Source: Tissierellia bacterium (GTDB lineage: Bacteria; Bacillota; Clostridia; Tissierellales; Peptoniphilaceae). Taken from it: 64,000 nt of DNA. The translations under genes and the position numbers were made by a program. The DNA is taken from assembly GCA_030537875.1 (NCBI GenBank), contig JAUNVC010000002.1:1-64000 (forward strand), in the 5' to 3' direction. Below the pieces are notes generated by a model. The model was given only the letters and a program-made list of their open reading frames with translations. It searched no databases and was not told where the DNA came from. This document shows, piece after piece, positions 8,326 through 17,662 of this stretch (positions are counted from its first letter, which is position 1; the number at the start of each line of letters is the position of its first letter).

Positions 8326-8673
8326 ATGAACATATTGATTGGATATAAAAAATGTTCCACTTGCAGAGATGTAGAGAAATTGCTGGAACAAAAGAACTGG
8401 GACTATACCTTTCGTTCCATTGTGGAGGATACCCCTACAAAAAAGGAATTGAAACAATGGCACCAAGCATCGGGGCTTCCCATTGGACGTTTTTTTAATA
8501 CTTCGGGTATTCTCTATCGAGAGATGAACTTGAAAGATAAAAGACCCCACATGCGTGATGAAGAAGCCTATGCCCTTCTTGCCACCGATGGAATGTTGAT
8601 AAAGCGGCCCATCCTACTGCATGATGACGAAATCTACGTCGGTCCCGATGTAAAGAAATTTTTGTCCAAATAA
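8326..8673 (+). CDS. ArsC/Spx-family thioredoxin-fold protein
   Basis: 115 residues. The N-terminal YKKCSTCRDVEKLLEQKN motif (CxxC at residues 10 and 13) and the RPILLHDDEIYVGPD segment place it in the ArsC/Spx/YffB family of thioredoxin-fold proteins. Members include glutaredoxin-coupled arsenate reductases and Spx regulators. The length and the CSTC motif fit the Spx/MgsR-like YusI subgroup of Firmicutes as well as ArsC. Divergent from the arsM-like gene with only 72 bp between starts, so the two probably share a promoter region. A link to arsenic is suggested by that neighbour but not shown. Start supported by AAAGGAGG. Confidence 0.8.
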   Translation: MNILIGYKKCSTCRDVEKLLEQKNWDYTFRSIVEDTPTKKELKQWHQASGLPIGRFFNTSGILYREMNLKDKRPHMRDEEAYALLATDGMLIKRPILLHDDEIYVGPDVKKFLSK

Positions 8674-8674
8674 A

Positions 8675-8703
8675 AAGAACTCGCTCCTTGGCGAGTTCTT
8701 TTT
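8675..8703. terminator. Bidirectional terminator between convergent genes
   Basis: AAAAAGAACTCGC-N6-GCGAGTTCTTTTT, a symmetrical hairpin with A and T flanks. It serves the plus-strand ArsC-like gene and the minus-strand DUF3160 gene. Confidence 0.92.
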
Positions 8704-8707
8704 ATGT

Positions 8708-10969
8708 CTAATATTCTATACTTGGTAGGGCAATTTCCACGGGATCTTCTTCAATGAGCTCTTGCCACCAGTCTTCCTCTTGAGGAATTTCCCCTTGTTT
8801 TACCATTTCTTTCCATTCATCATCATTGAGCCGCTCATCTGCCAAGAATTCATAGACAGAAAATACGGAACCCCGTCCAATGTAAAGTTCATCCCCTAGA
8901 GGGAATAGGGCAAAGATGGCTCTCGGGGAGGCTAATCCCACCGTCCAGATAGCATCTTCTGGAATCCCCCAAGTGTTTTCCGGCGTCATCATGAGATCTG
9001 CCACAATGTACATATTCTCATCAGAAAAATCAAAGACCCACATATCTTCATCCATGGGGAAGAAATTCATGATGATTCGTTCCATGATTCCTGCAATGAA
9101 ATCCAATGTATGGCTTTCATCCTCGGTAAATTCTTTTCCTTCTAATTCCTTTATAGAAGCGTCTCGTATAATCTCCAAAGTTTCTTGGAAATATTTTAAG
9201 TTTTCCACAAGTCGTTCATTTAATAAGCCCCTCATATCGAGGTTTTCCCTTGAAAATTGAACCAGCCAAGCAAGTTTATTATACAGGTTCACATTGGGCT
9301 CCACATAGTTGACTCTTTCTGGAAAGAATCCACCTTTTTCCGCCATGGTCTGCTTTCCATAGAGTAGGGTATCATGTTTGAGTTCAGCCCAAGAACCAAG
9401 TCCTGCATTTAGGTCCTTATACTTCCATTCCTTACTCTGCATAAAATGAGGGTATCCCTCTCCCCACGCAGGGGTTAGTTCCATAAGAGTCCAGAGCCAT
9501 CCACGGTAGAGGTTTTTCTTCCAGTCTTCCTCTTTCATGGAAGCGACCTTTTCCTTGGTTTCTTTATATCTCTTTTCATATAAATCCCACTTTTTATTTC
9601 TCTCATCGGCCATTTGCAACTCTTCTGCGGCCTTCATCCCAAAGACCCCGAAGAGGTCTTTTCCACTATAAATGGGGCGATTGGACGGTTTTCCCGGCTC
9701 TGCAATGTCCAAGAGTTGTTGCATCCACACGTTGTCGATGACCGCCCTCTGACTCATAAATCGGAAAGACTGACCTTTGAAATCCCCAATGCTTGGTTTG
9801 GGAAGTCTATCAAGTCCGCTATACGCAGCATCCATCTTTTTATCATCAAAGAGTTCATTTAAATTTGGATCTTTTCCATAGACTCCATAGAGAAGGGTGG
9901 CAAAATCCTTCACCTCCAAGTCATCGGAGGTTTCCACCAAAAAGTCGATGGGGTCGTGGACAAGACTCCACATACGATAGGAATATTCATTGTTGGTAAT
10001 TATATGTGTCATGAGAAGGGCTCTGACAAGGGCATCCTCATCTCTTTGTCCCGTATTCATATCCACAGGGAAAAATCCAGCCTGTCCCATGTACATCACG
10101 GCCCTGAAATATTTTTCGAGGTCTTCACTCTTGGTGTAATGGCCCCTGGGTTTCATTTGACTAAAATCCATGTCCATATCCATCACATCGGAATAGGTGG
10201 GAGTCTGTGCTTCAATTTTTTCTATTTCCTCTTCTGCCATGGCAATGGCTTCATCGGGGATGGTCGGGAAATCAGGCACGCCTCCCGTGACAAGTCCTTT
10301 GATGGTAACAAAGTATCCAATATTTTTTAAAGCCAAATCCTTGGTTCTTTCATCTTCCAAAGCCTCATATTGGTTGATTGCATCGCCCATCATTCCATCG
10401 GCAAGCTCTTCCAAGGCCGGTAAAAGCTGATTGGCTTCCAAGTCCATGAGGAAGTTATCATAAAAGAGGTGGAACACATGGAGAAGAGAATCTGTGGTAA
10501 TAAAGTTGGGTACACCACTGTATTCGTTCTCATCATACACCTCATGCATATGTTTATGAAGATTGCTCTCAAAACCATAGTCATTGGAAAGTTTCTCTCC
10601 GATGAAAAATCCTCTATCCACCAAGGCTTTCTTTTGGGCCGCTGTCAAACTTGGGAATAAACTTATGTTGGCCACATCGGATAAATCTGCCTTGGGGGTC
10701 CGGTCCTTCAAATTGGGTTGAAACTTTGCCGGGGTGTAGGGCACCTCCACCGATACATCATAGTCATCGAGAAAGGCGCTGGCTGCATCGTCAATTTCTA
10801 TCGCATCGATATCTTCTTTTTTCTCATCCTCCCTTTGTTTTGAATCTTCTTTCTGTTCTTCCTCTTGCTTTGTTACATCTTCCTTATCCTTGGGTTTTTT
10901 ACACGCAGTGAGTGGAAAAACAAGCGCCATCACCATGAGGATGGCTAGCAGGATACTTATTTTTTTCAT
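8708..10969 (-). CDS. DUF3160 family lipoprotein, copy A
   Basis: 753 residues. A lipoprotein signal peptide (MKKISILLAILMVMALVFPLTACKK, lipobox LTAC with Cys23) is followed by a charged Lys/Glu/Asp-rich linker to about residue 55, then a large globular domain. Segments such as PNFITTDSLLHVFHLFYDNFL, DMDFSQMKPRGHYT and GRGSVFSVYEF are typical of DUF3160 proteins, whose function is unknown. It is probably anchored to the outer face of the membrane. A paralog (copy B) and a remnant of a third copy lie directly upstream, so the three arose by tandem duplication. Start ATG 10969 with GGAGGG 6 nt upstream. Confidence 0.88.
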   Translation of the reverse strand: MKKISILLAILMVMALVFPLTACKKPKDKEDVTKQEEEQKEDSKQREDEKKEDIDAIEIDDAASAFLDDYDVSVEVPYTPAKFQPNLKDRTPKADLSDVANISLFPSLTAAQKKALVDRGFFIGEKLSNDYGFESNLHKHMHEVYDENEYSGVPNFITTDSLLHVFHLFYDNFLMDLEANQLLPALEELADGMMGDAINQYEALEDERTKDLALKNIGYFVTIKGLVTGGVPDFPTIPDEAIAMAEEEIEKIEAQTPTYSDVMDMDMDFSQMKPRGHYTKSEDLEKYFRAVMYMGQAGFFPVDMNTGQRDEDALVRALLMTHIITNNEYSYRMWSLVHDPIDFLVETSDDLEVKDFATLLYGVYGKDPNLNELFDDKKMDAAYSGLDRLPKPSIGDFKGQSFRFMSQRAVIDNVWMQQLLDIAEPGKPSNRPIYSGKDLFGVFGMKAAEELQMADERNKKWDLYEKRYKETKEKVASMKEEDWKKNLYRGWLWTLMELTPAWGEGYPHFMQSKEWKYKDLNAGLGSWAELKHDTLLYGKQTMAEKGGFFPERVNYVEPNVNLYNKLAWLVQFSRENLDMRGLLNERLVENLKYFQETLEIIRDASIKELEGKEFTEDESHTLDFIAGIMERIIMNFFPMDEDMWVFDFSDENMYIVADLMMTPENTWGIPEDAIWTVGLASPRAIFALFPLGDELYIGRGSVFSVYEFLADERLNDDEWKEMVKQGEIPQEEDWWQELIEEDPVEIALPSIEY

Positions 10970-10980
10970 TTACATCCCTC

Positions 10981-11240
10981 CTATTCGTATTCATATTCTT
11001 CAACCTTAAAGTCCACTGGATCGTCTAAGATAAGATCTTTTATCCAATTTCCTTCTTCCGGTACATCCCCAGAGTAGATTTTCTCTCGCCACTCTTCATC
11101 TTGGAGTCGCTCTGGTGAAATGAATTCATAGACTGAAAATACGGATCCTCGTCCGATATAAAATTCATCTCCTATGCATTCAAAAGCGTTGTTAGAATTA
11201 CCAAAAGCACTGCCCTTCCCAAAAGGAAGTCTCTTTTCAT
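10981..11240 (-). pseudogene. Remnant of a third DUF3160 lipoprotein gene
   Basis: Bases 10981-11185 encode, in one frame, a near-complete DUF3160 C-terminus: GDEFYIGRGSVFSVYEFISP, EWREKIYSGD and EEYEYE-stop, clearly homologous to the ends of copies A and B. Upstream, an ATG at 11240 with a good AAAGGAG site starts a different frame reading MKRDFLL and a hydrophobic stretch, which stops after 22 codons at the junction. This is what an internal deletion would leave: translation start and signal-like sequence fused out of frame to the last 65 codons. Confidence 0.85.
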
Positions 11241-11250
11241 GCGTTCTCCT

Positions 11251-13557
11251 TTAATATTCGAAATATTTGCTATCAGGCTCTTCAAACTCAAAGGGTTCTT
11301 CCTCTAAAATTCCATCCAGCCAGTCTCCCTCTTCCGGCAAGTCCTCTGCTCTGGCTTTCTTTCTCCATTCTTCATCATTCAAACGAGTGGGAGAAATAAA
11401 TTCATACACCGAAAATACGGAGCCTCGTCCGATGAAAAACTCATCTCCCACGGGATAGACCACATAGATAGAACGAGGTGTGGCCAAACCAATGGAATAA
11501 AATTCTCCTTCTTTCAGTCCCCATGTGTTTTCAGGTACAGTCATAAGGTCGGCGACCAAACACATATCTTCATTGTAATCCAACATGGTCCAATTCTCAT
11601 CCGACAAACGTAAGAAATCTAAGATGATATATTCCATCTCTCCACCAATATAGGCAATCCTTTGATAGTCTTCCTCCGTTACTTCTTCACCTGTAAGTTC
11701 TTTGATGGATACATCTCGCAAAAATTCCAATTGATCCATGTAGCGTAACAGTCGTTCTCTGGTACTTTCTCTCAAAAGGCCTCTTGCGCTTAAATTCTTC
11801 TCTGTATAATCGGTTAGCCAAATCAATTTATTGTACAGTTCCACATTGGGCTCCACGTATCCTTTTTGCAATTCTAGCACAAAAGATGGTCCACCCATTT
11901 GTGCTACCACCTGTTTCCCATAGAGAAGGGTATCATGTTTGATTTCAGCCCAAGAGCCGAGTCCAGCGTTTAGGTCCTTTTTCTTCCATTCTTCGCTCTG
12001 CATAAAGTGAGGATATCCTTCTCCCCACTCGGGGGTCAGTTCCGTAAGAGCCCAAAGCCATCCACGGTAAAGATTTTTCGTCCAGTCTTCCTCTTTCATG
12101 GAAGAGGCCTTTTCCTTGGTTTCTTTAAATCTCGTTTCATATTGATCCCATTTTTTATTTCTTTCATCGGCCATCTGTAAATCTTCTGCAGCCTTCATCC
12201 CAAAGACTCCGAAGAGGTCTTTCCCACTATAAATGGGGCGATTGGATGGTTTTCCTGGTTTCCATATCTCCACTAGATTTTGCATCCATACATTATCTAT
12301 CACAGCGCGCTGGCTCATAAGGCGGAAAGAATACCCTTTAAAACTTGCAATTTTTGGAGCTGGCAAAGACACTAAGTAGTCATAGGCCTTGTCCATTTTG
12401 TCTTCTTCCAACAATTGATTCAGGTCGGGGTCCTTTCCATAGACTCCATAAAGTATGTTGGCAAAATCTTTAATTTCTAAATCATCGGCCGTTTCAACAA
12501 GAAAATCAATGGGATCGTGGGCACGACTCCAAAGCCGATAAGATTCTTCATTATTGGTCGTAACATGGGTCATGAGAAGGGCTCTAGCGAGGACATCCTC
12601 ATTTCTTTGTCCCGTATCCATATTCACAGGGAAAAATCCTGCCTGTCCCATGTACATCACAGCTTTAAAATATTTCTTAAGGTCTTCACTCTTGGTGTAA
12701 TGGCCTCTGGGCTTCATTTGACTGAAATCCATGTCCATATCCATCACAGCGGAATAGGCGAAAGACTGTGCTTCAATATTTTGTAGTTCTTTTTCCGCCA
12801 TGGCGATGGCCTCGTCGGGAAGGATTGCAAGGTCGGGAGTCCCACCTGCGAGAATTCCCTTGATCGTAGCAAAGTAGGCCAAATTGTACATTGCCAATTC
12901 CTTCAACTTCTCATCCTTTACATTCTCGTACTGCTTTGCCCCGTCAGCAATCAAGTGATCGACTAACTCTTCTACGGCCGGCAATAGTTCTCTTGCTTCC
13001 AAATCCATGAGGAAATTATCATAAAACAAGTGGAAAATTTGAAGAACAGAGTCCGTGGTAATAAAGTTGGCAACATTTGCATATTCGTTTTTATCATAGA
13101 CTTCATGCATGTGACGATGAAGAGGATCGTCCATGGAATATCTAAATTTTAGTCTTTCTCCAATGAAAAAGCCCTTATCCACCAAAGCCTTCTTCTGATC
13201 TTCACTCATATTGACGAAAAGGTCTCTGTTTTTGACATTGGATAAATCCTGATTTGGGCCTTGGTTGGGAAGACTTGGAGAGATTTTAATGGGAGTATAG
13301 GGAACCTCAACGGCCTCGTCATATTGATCTAAAAAATCTCCTGCTCCCTCATCCATTGTATTCCCAGTATCTTTTGAATCCTTGTCCTTGGAATCCTCTT
13401 TTTGGGAGTCATCTTTCTTCGCTTCGTCATCCTTTGTATCGACCACGGTGGAGTCTTTTGTAGGATCATCCTTCTCCTTGGGTTTCTTACATGCCGAAAG
13501 CGGCAACACCACTGATGCAATCAAGACGACAACGAGTAATAAGCTTATTTTCTTCAT
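11251..13557 (-). CDS. DUF3160 family lipoprotein, copy B
   Basis: 768 residues, paralogous to copy A over its whole length. Lipobox LSAC near residue 23, then an acidic/Lys-rich linker with Asp-Ser-Lys repeats (residues 26-66), then the DUF3160 domain with the motifs NFITTDSVLQIFHLFYDNFL (19-mer core), MDMDFSQMKPRGHYTKSEDL and GRGSVFSVYEF. Conservation with copy A is high in the central third and low in the linker, as expected for a spacer. Function unknown; extracytoplasmic location inferred from the lipobox. The next gene upstream overlaps by 4 nt, suggesting cotranscription. Confidence 0.88.
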   Translation of the reverse strand: MKKISLLLVVVLIASVVLPLSACKKPKEKDDPTKDSTVVDTKDDEAKKDDSQKEDSKDKDSKDTGNTMDEGAGDFLDQYDEAVEVPYTPIKISPSLPNQGPNQDLSNVKNRDLFVNMSEDQKKALVDKGFFIGERLKFRYSMDDPLHRHMHEVYDKNEYANVANFITTDSVLQIFHLFYDNFLMDLEARELLPAVEELVDHLIADGAKQYENVKDEKLKELAMYNLAYFATIKGILAGGTPDLAILPDEAIAMAEKELQNIEAQSFAYSAVMDMDMDFSQMKPRGHYTKSEDLKKYFKAVMYMGQAGFFPVNMDTGQRNEDVLARALLMTHVTTNNEESYRLWSRAHDPIDFLVETADDLEIKDFANILYGVYGKDPDLNQLLEEDKMDKAYDYLVSLPAPKIASFKGYSFRLMSQRAVIDNVWMQNLVEIWKPGKPSNRPIYSGKDLFGVFGMKAAEDLQMADERNKKWDQYETRFKETKEKASSMKEEDWTKNLYRGWLWALTELTPEWGEGYPHFMQSEEWKKKDLNAGLGSWAEIKHDTLLYGKQVVAQMGGPSFVLELQKGYVEPNVELYNKLIWLTDYTEKNLSARGLLRESTRERLLRYMDQLEFLRDVSIKELTGEEVTEEDYQRIAYIGGEMEYIILDFLRLSDENWTMLDYNEDMCLVADLMTVPENTWGLKEGEFYSIGLATPRSIYVVYPVGDEFFIGRGSVFSVYEFISPTRLNDEEWRKKARAEDLPEEGDWLDGILEEEPFEFEEPDSKYFEY

Positions 13558-14324
13558 TCATCTACCCTCCTTATGTCCTTTGGACATACCTTTATCCCGT
13601 GGATATAGTATTCTCCTTCCACGATGTTCCAATGATCCCCTCGAGGATACACTTCACTTTCATGGGTGAGGATAAAACCAAACCCATCTTTCTTATAAAT
13701 CCGTACTTTTCTTTGATTGTCCTCTGTCCGTTCAATGGACATCGGTGCGTCATATCCCCCCATATCCACAAATTCAAAATCATAATAGGGCGATATGAGT
13801 CGAGATGCCCTGAAAATTGGAAAGAGGATCTGCTTTTCCTTTTTTAACTCATAGAAAAAGAGTCGATTGTCCATTCGATGATGAAAGGGAGTCGTTTTAT
13901 ACACTCCCAGAGCCACTTCATCTTTCCCGTCGCCATTGATATCTCCAAAGCGAATCTTCCAAGGTCGAATGGACGTCATATCTACATCGAAGTGGATGTT
14001 GACAGTTTCTTCTTCATCCACACTCAGTATGATGGTACGATTCCCTCGCTTAGAAAAAATTTTTCCCATGACGATGCCCAACTCTTCTCTTCCATCGCCA
14101 TCCGTGTCCCCTATATCAAAGGAATGAAATTTCCCCCATCTGCGAAGAATTTCTTTTTCTGTTCCCAGCGGTTCTATAAAGTATACTTTGGTTCGAAAGC
14201 CATTGCTCTTAATCTTGTAGCTGCCCTTTTCACATTCTTGAAAGCTCAGCAGTCCATAGAGCAAAATAGATATACTAAAAATAATACCAAATAAAACGCT
14301 TAATACAACAGCTCTTCTAGTCAT
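13554..14324 (-). CDS. FG-GAP/VCBS-like membrane-anchored repeat protein
   Basis: 256 residues. One N-terminal membrane segment (residues 6-26, VVLSVLFGIIFSISILLYGL) is followed by an extracellular domain with two calcium-binding DxDxDG loops, DTDGDGREEL and DINGDGKDEV. These are typical of FG-GAP/VCBS beta-propeller blades; only two or three blades are obvious, so it is shorter than a full propeller. Function unknown. It overlaps the HAD gene upstream and the DUF3160 copy B downstream by 4 nt each, so the three are probably translated as a unit. Confidence 0.7.
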   Translation of the reverse strand: MTRRAVVLSVLFGIIFSISILLYGLLSFQECEKGSYKIKSNGFRTKVYFIEPLGTEKEILRRWGKFHSFDIGDTDGDGREELGIVMGKIFSKRGNRTIILSVDEEETVNIHFDVDMTSIRPWKIRFGDINGDGKDEVALGVYKTTPFHHRMDNRLFFYELKKEKQILFPIFRASRLISPYYDFEFVDMGGYDAPMSIERTEDNQRKVRIYKKDGFGFILTHESEVYPRGDHWNIVEGEYYIHGIKVCPKDIRRVDE

Positions 14325-14938
14325 GCTGAGGTACCGCTGGTATCGTTCAAGGTCACATACCCCTCGGCAGTTTTATTGATCACAAACCGCTGATTGGTAA
14401 AGGAACACATGGGTCCATCCTTCTTTGGATTGTCGGTGTAGCTCTTAGATAGAGTCGGGTCTACATCCATATCCATGGTTTGAAAAAGCTCCCTCAGTCT
14501 TCGCGCTTTCTCCTCTCCCGTGTTGTTCTTCCCAGTGAGCTTACCTCCCTGATGTTCCGTAGCGATGAGGTAATCAAACCCCAATCGTTGGGCAACAAGC
14601 TCCATATAGGCTTTGGGAGATGCACTACATAAAATGGTGACATATCCCTCTTCTTCAATGGTGGAAAGAATTGCAGGAAATCCCTTTTCTCTCAATAGAT
14701 CCTCCACGAAAGCATCCATCTCTTCCTGGCTCAACTTGGGTAAAAGAGCAATCATCCCTTCTTTCATTTTTTCAAATCGACCGGTCATACAATAGAAAAT
14801 CCCCCCTTTGAGAAAGGATTTGATGGCAAACCAAGGGCTCACCCACCCTTTTTTGAGGGCATATTTCCAAAGAAGAAAGATGCTGTCCCCATCTACCAGC
14901 GTATGATCAAAGTCATATATTTTTACCTTTACCTTCAT
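14321..14938 (-). CDS. HAD-superfamily (HAD-IB, SerB-like) phosphatase
   Basis: 205 residues. Motif I is YDFDHTLVDGDS (nucleophile Asp9, acid/base Asp11), motif II is LCSASPKAY, a conserved Lys lies in GKNNTGEEKARR, and motif III is SYTDNPKKDGPM. The arrangement matches the HAD-IB group, which includes phosphoserine phosphatases and small-molecule phosphatases such as PNPase-like YfhB/PAP2-associated enzymes. Substrate cannot be assigned. Cytoplasmic. Cotranscribed with the two downstream envelope genes by overlap, but no functional connection is visible. Confidence 0.82.
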   Translation of the reverse strand: MKVKVKIYDFDHTLVDGDSIFLLWKYALKKGWVSPWFAIKSFLKGGIFYCMTGRFEKMKEGMIALLPKLSQEEMDAFVEDLLREKGFPAILSTIEEEGYVTILCSASPKAYMELVAQRLGFDYLIATEHQGGKLTGKNNTGEEKARRLRELFQTMDMDVDPTLSKSYTDNPKKDGPMCSFTNQRFVINKTAEGYVTLNDTSGTSA

Positions 14939-14950
14939 AATTCACCCTTC

Positions 14951-14975
14951 AAAAAAATGCCCCCGAGGGGGCATT
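14951..14975 (-). terminator. Terminator of hpf
   Basis: ATGCCCCCTCGGGGGCAT stem followed by seven T on the minus transcript, directly after the hpf stop codon. Confidence 0.92.
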
Positions 14976-14977
14976 GA

Positions 14978-15520
14978 TTATACATCTGCTTGCAAAACTC
15001 CGTAGTGGCCATCTCCCCGTTTGTAAATTACGCTGACTTGATTGGTCGCTTCATCCAGAAATAGGAAGAAATCATGAGTAACAAGTTCCATCTGCAATGC
15101 GGCTTCGTCCTTGGACATGGGCCGTAGAGCAAAGGTTTTCTCACGAACAATTTTCGGTGTGTCTATCTCGTCTTGTACTTCTTCTTTGTACTCCTCTATG
15201 CGATCAAAACGGATGGTGTCAGAATTTCTGTATTTCTTCTGGAGTTTTGTTTTATGTTTGCGAATTTGCCGATCCAGCTGAGCAACAGCTCTATCGATGG
15301 AGTTATACATATCATTGGTGCTTTGCTCACTCCGAAGCACGGCACCGTCGGGAAGATAAATCGTGACCTCTAAAATCTTATTATTCCGAATGGTTTTAAA
15401 AACCGCATCTCCCTTGATGTCCTCCGAGAAAAACTTGTTGAGTTTTTCCAGCTTCTTGTTGGCAACCTCTTTTAGGTTATCATTCACATCCATATTCTTA
15501 CCGATAATATTCAGTTTCAT
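14978..15520 (-). CDS. hpf: Long-form ribosome hibernation promoting factor
   Basis: 180 residues, the long HPF form of Firmicutes. The N-terminal domain (MKLNIIGKNMDVNDNLKEVA start, then QIRKHKTKLQKKYR) binds the 30S decoding site. The C-terminal domain (from IVREKTFALRPMSKDEAALQMEL to the end, with FLFLDEATNQVSVIYKRGDG) mediates 70S dimerisation into 100S particles. An acidic linker joins them. Monocistronic, divergent from the S9 peptidase. Start at ATG 15520 with AGGAG upstream. Confidence 0.95.
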   Translation of the reverse strand: MKLNIIGKNMDVNDNLKEVANKKLEKLNKFFSEDIKGDAVFKTIRNNKILEVTIYLPDGAVLRSEQSTNDMYNSIDRAVAQLDRQIRKHKTKLQKKYRNSDTIRFDRIEEYKEEVQDEIDTPKIVREKTFALRPMSKDEAALQMELVTHDFFLFLDEATNQVSVIYKRGDGHYGVLQADV

Positions 15521-15637
15521 AGGCTTTCTCCTTTCGGTTATTGTACTTATTTTATACCCAATTTCATTTTTTTTATGCGTTTTTCTCTATCTTGGTGTAT
15601 ACTATAGGTACCAAAAAAAATATTTAGGAGGTATATC

Positions 15638-17614
15638 ATGGAAAAAATAGGATTGAAAGATTTTTTCAATTACAAATTTTTAGGAAACCCCACCTATTCC
15701 CCTAAGGGAAAAGAAATGCTCTTTACCTTAGCTCGCATAAAAAAAGACGGCAAGAATTACGAGCGTTGTATCGCTCGGCTCAATGAAGATAAGGCTCAAG
15801 AACTGACGGCTTGGAATGTGGGCTCTTTTGTCTTCCTCAACGAAGACGAAATTCTTTTCCTCTCTGTGCGGAGTGATGAAGAAAAAGAAGCACAAAAAAA
15901 TGCTGCTCCCCTCTCAACCATCTATAAACTAAATCTCCGCGGAGGAGAGGCCCAGCCACTTTTTACCCTCAATCGTTCCATCAGCGCCTTAAAGGTTGTT
16001 GACGAAACCCATCTTGCCCTCATTGAAAATTATGACCCTCATTTCAAAGACTATGCCAAGGCCACAGAAGAAGAACAAAAGAAAATGGTGGAAGCAAAAA
16101 AAGAAGAAGCCGATTATCATGTCTTTGATGAAATTCCCTTCTGGAGTAACGGTGCTGGCGTAACCAACAAACAAAGAAGTAGGCTTCTCTTATTCAACAT
16201 GGAAACAGAAGAAGTGAAAGAAATCACCGATACCTTTACCAACGTGGGATCTTTAGATATACATCCCAAAACCAAAGATATTCTGTTTATTCAAGAGGGC
16301 TACACCGACAAGGCACCCCTCACCAACTCCATTATGCTCTATTCCATGGAAAAAGGAGAAACGGAAGAAATCACACCCCTCTTCGGAAATTCCTACGCCT
16401 TTGCCAAATTCTTTGGGGACGATGTAATCACGCTCTATACAGATATGTTAAATCACGGTGTCAATGAAAACGGATCTTTCCTCCTCTTTGAGCCAGTCCA
16501 TAAGAGAATTTTGAAGAAAGAATTTTATGATCTGTCCTGCTGGAGTTCTGTGGGAAGTGACGTTCGACTGGTCGGCGGAAAAAATGCCGTGGCCGATGGA
16601 AAGTATTTCTACTTCATTTCCACCAAGGAATACAATTGCCAACTCTTCCGTTTGGATAAAGACTTGGAATTAAAACAAGTCACCACCATTGAAGGATCTG
16701 TGGACTCCATTGACGTAAAAGATGGAAAGATCATTTCTGTAGCTCTCACAGAACAAAAGTTACAGGAGCTCTATGAAATCAAAGATGGAAACCTACATCA
16801 GATTTCTCAAATCAACGATGGATTGAAAGAAAAATATGTGGCCAAACCCCAAGAAATCACTTGGGAAAAGGACGGCTACACCTATCATGGTTGGGTGCTA
16901 CTCCCCGAAGACTTTACGTCCAGAGAAAAGGTTCCTGCCATATTGGATATCCACGGCGGACCAAAAACCGTCTATTCCACCGTATTTTATCACGAAATGC
17001 AATATTGGGCCGGTCTCGGATATGCCGTATTTTTTACCAACCCCAGAGGTTCTGACGGATGGGGCAATGACTTCATGGACATTCGCGGCAAATATGGTGC
17101 CATCGATTATGAAGATTTGATGGAATTTACCGACAAAGTCTTGGACAAATACCCCACCATTGATACAGAAAGACTCTTTGTCACCGGCGGAAGCTATGGC
17201 GGATTTATGACCAACTGGATTGTGGGCCACACCAAGAGATTCCGTGCAGCTGCCAGCCAAAGATCTATCTCCAACTGGATCTCCATGTGGGGTACCACCG
17301 ATATTGGATACTACTTTGCCGATGACCAAACCGATTCGGACATTTGGGAAAGCCATGACAAGATGTGGGCTCAATCCCCCTTGAAATATGCCAACCAATG
17401 TACCACTCCTACCCTCTTCATCCACTCCGATGAAGACTTCCGTTGCTATATGGCGGAGGGAATTCAGATGTTTACCGCACTCAAATATCATGGATGTGAA
17501 TCTCGCCTCGTCCTCTTTAAAGGAGAAAACCACGAACTTTCCAGAAGCGGAAAACCCCATCACAGAGTTCGTAGATTAGACGAAATCACCCAGTGGTTTG
17601 AAAAACATAAATAA
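15638..17614 (+). CDS. S9 family serine peptidase (acylaminoacyl-peptidase/DPP-like)
   Basis: 658 residues, no signal peptide, so cytoplasmic. The N-terminal 400 residues form the beta-propeller typical of S9 oligopeptidases. The C-terminal alpha/beta hydrolase domain carries the oxyanion motif DIHGGPKT and NPRGSDGWGNDF, the nucleophile Ser519 in TGGSYGGFM, an acidic residue near Asp600 in SDEDFRC, and His632 in GENHELSRSG. All catalytic residues are present. It likely cleaves short peptides during amino-acid use. Start ATG with AGGAGG 7 nt upstream; separate terminator downstream. Confidence 0.92.
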   Translation: MEKIGLKDFFNYKFLGNPTYSPKGKEMLFTLARIKKDGKNYERCIARLNEDKAQELTAWNVGSFVFLNEDEILFLSVRSDEEKEAQKNAAPLSTIYKLNLRGGEAQPLFTLNRSISALKVVDETHLALIENYDPHFKDYAKATEEEQKKMVEAKKEEADYHVFDEIPFWSNGAGVTNKQRSRLLLFNMETEEVKEITDTFTNVGSLDIHPKTKDILFIQEGYTDKAPLTNSIMLYSMEKGETEEITPLFGNSYAFAKFFGDDVITLYTDMLNHGVNENGSFLLFEPVHKRILKKEFYDLSCWSSVGSDVRLVGGKNAVADGKYFYFISTKEYNCQLFRLDKDLELKQVTTIEGSVDSIDVKDGKIISVALTEQKLQELYEIKDGNLHQISQINDGLKEKYVAKPQEITWEKDGYTYHGWVLLPEDFTSREKVPAILDIHGGPKTVYSTVFYHEMQYWAGLGYAVFFTNPRGSDGWGNDFMDIRGKYGAIDYEDLMEFTDKVLDKYPTIDTERLFVTGGSYGGFMTNWIVGHTKRFRAAASQRSISNWISMWGTTDIGYYFADDQTDSDIWESHDKMWAQSPLKYANQCTTPTLFIHSDEDFRCYMAEGIQMFTALKYHGCESRLVLFKGENHELSRSGKPHHRVRRLDEITQWFEKHK

Positions 17615-17619
17615 TACAA

Positions 17620-17645
17620 TAGGGCATCCCTTGGGATGCCCTTCT
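17620..17645 (+). terminator. Terminator of the S9 peptidase gene
   Basis: GGGCATCCC-TTGG-GATGCCC hairpin followed by TTCTT; the T run is short. Transcription may partly read through into the VOC gene starting 20 nt later. Confidence 0.75.
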
Positions 17646-17662
17646 TACAAGAAAGGAGTTTT

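Noticed and set aside
7672..8550. 292-codon version of the methyltransferase ending at the UGA
   Set aside because: The upstream 99 codons run antisense through the ArsC-like gene and lack family similarity; the ATG at 8253 has a good ribosome site, and the family sequence continues past the UGA.
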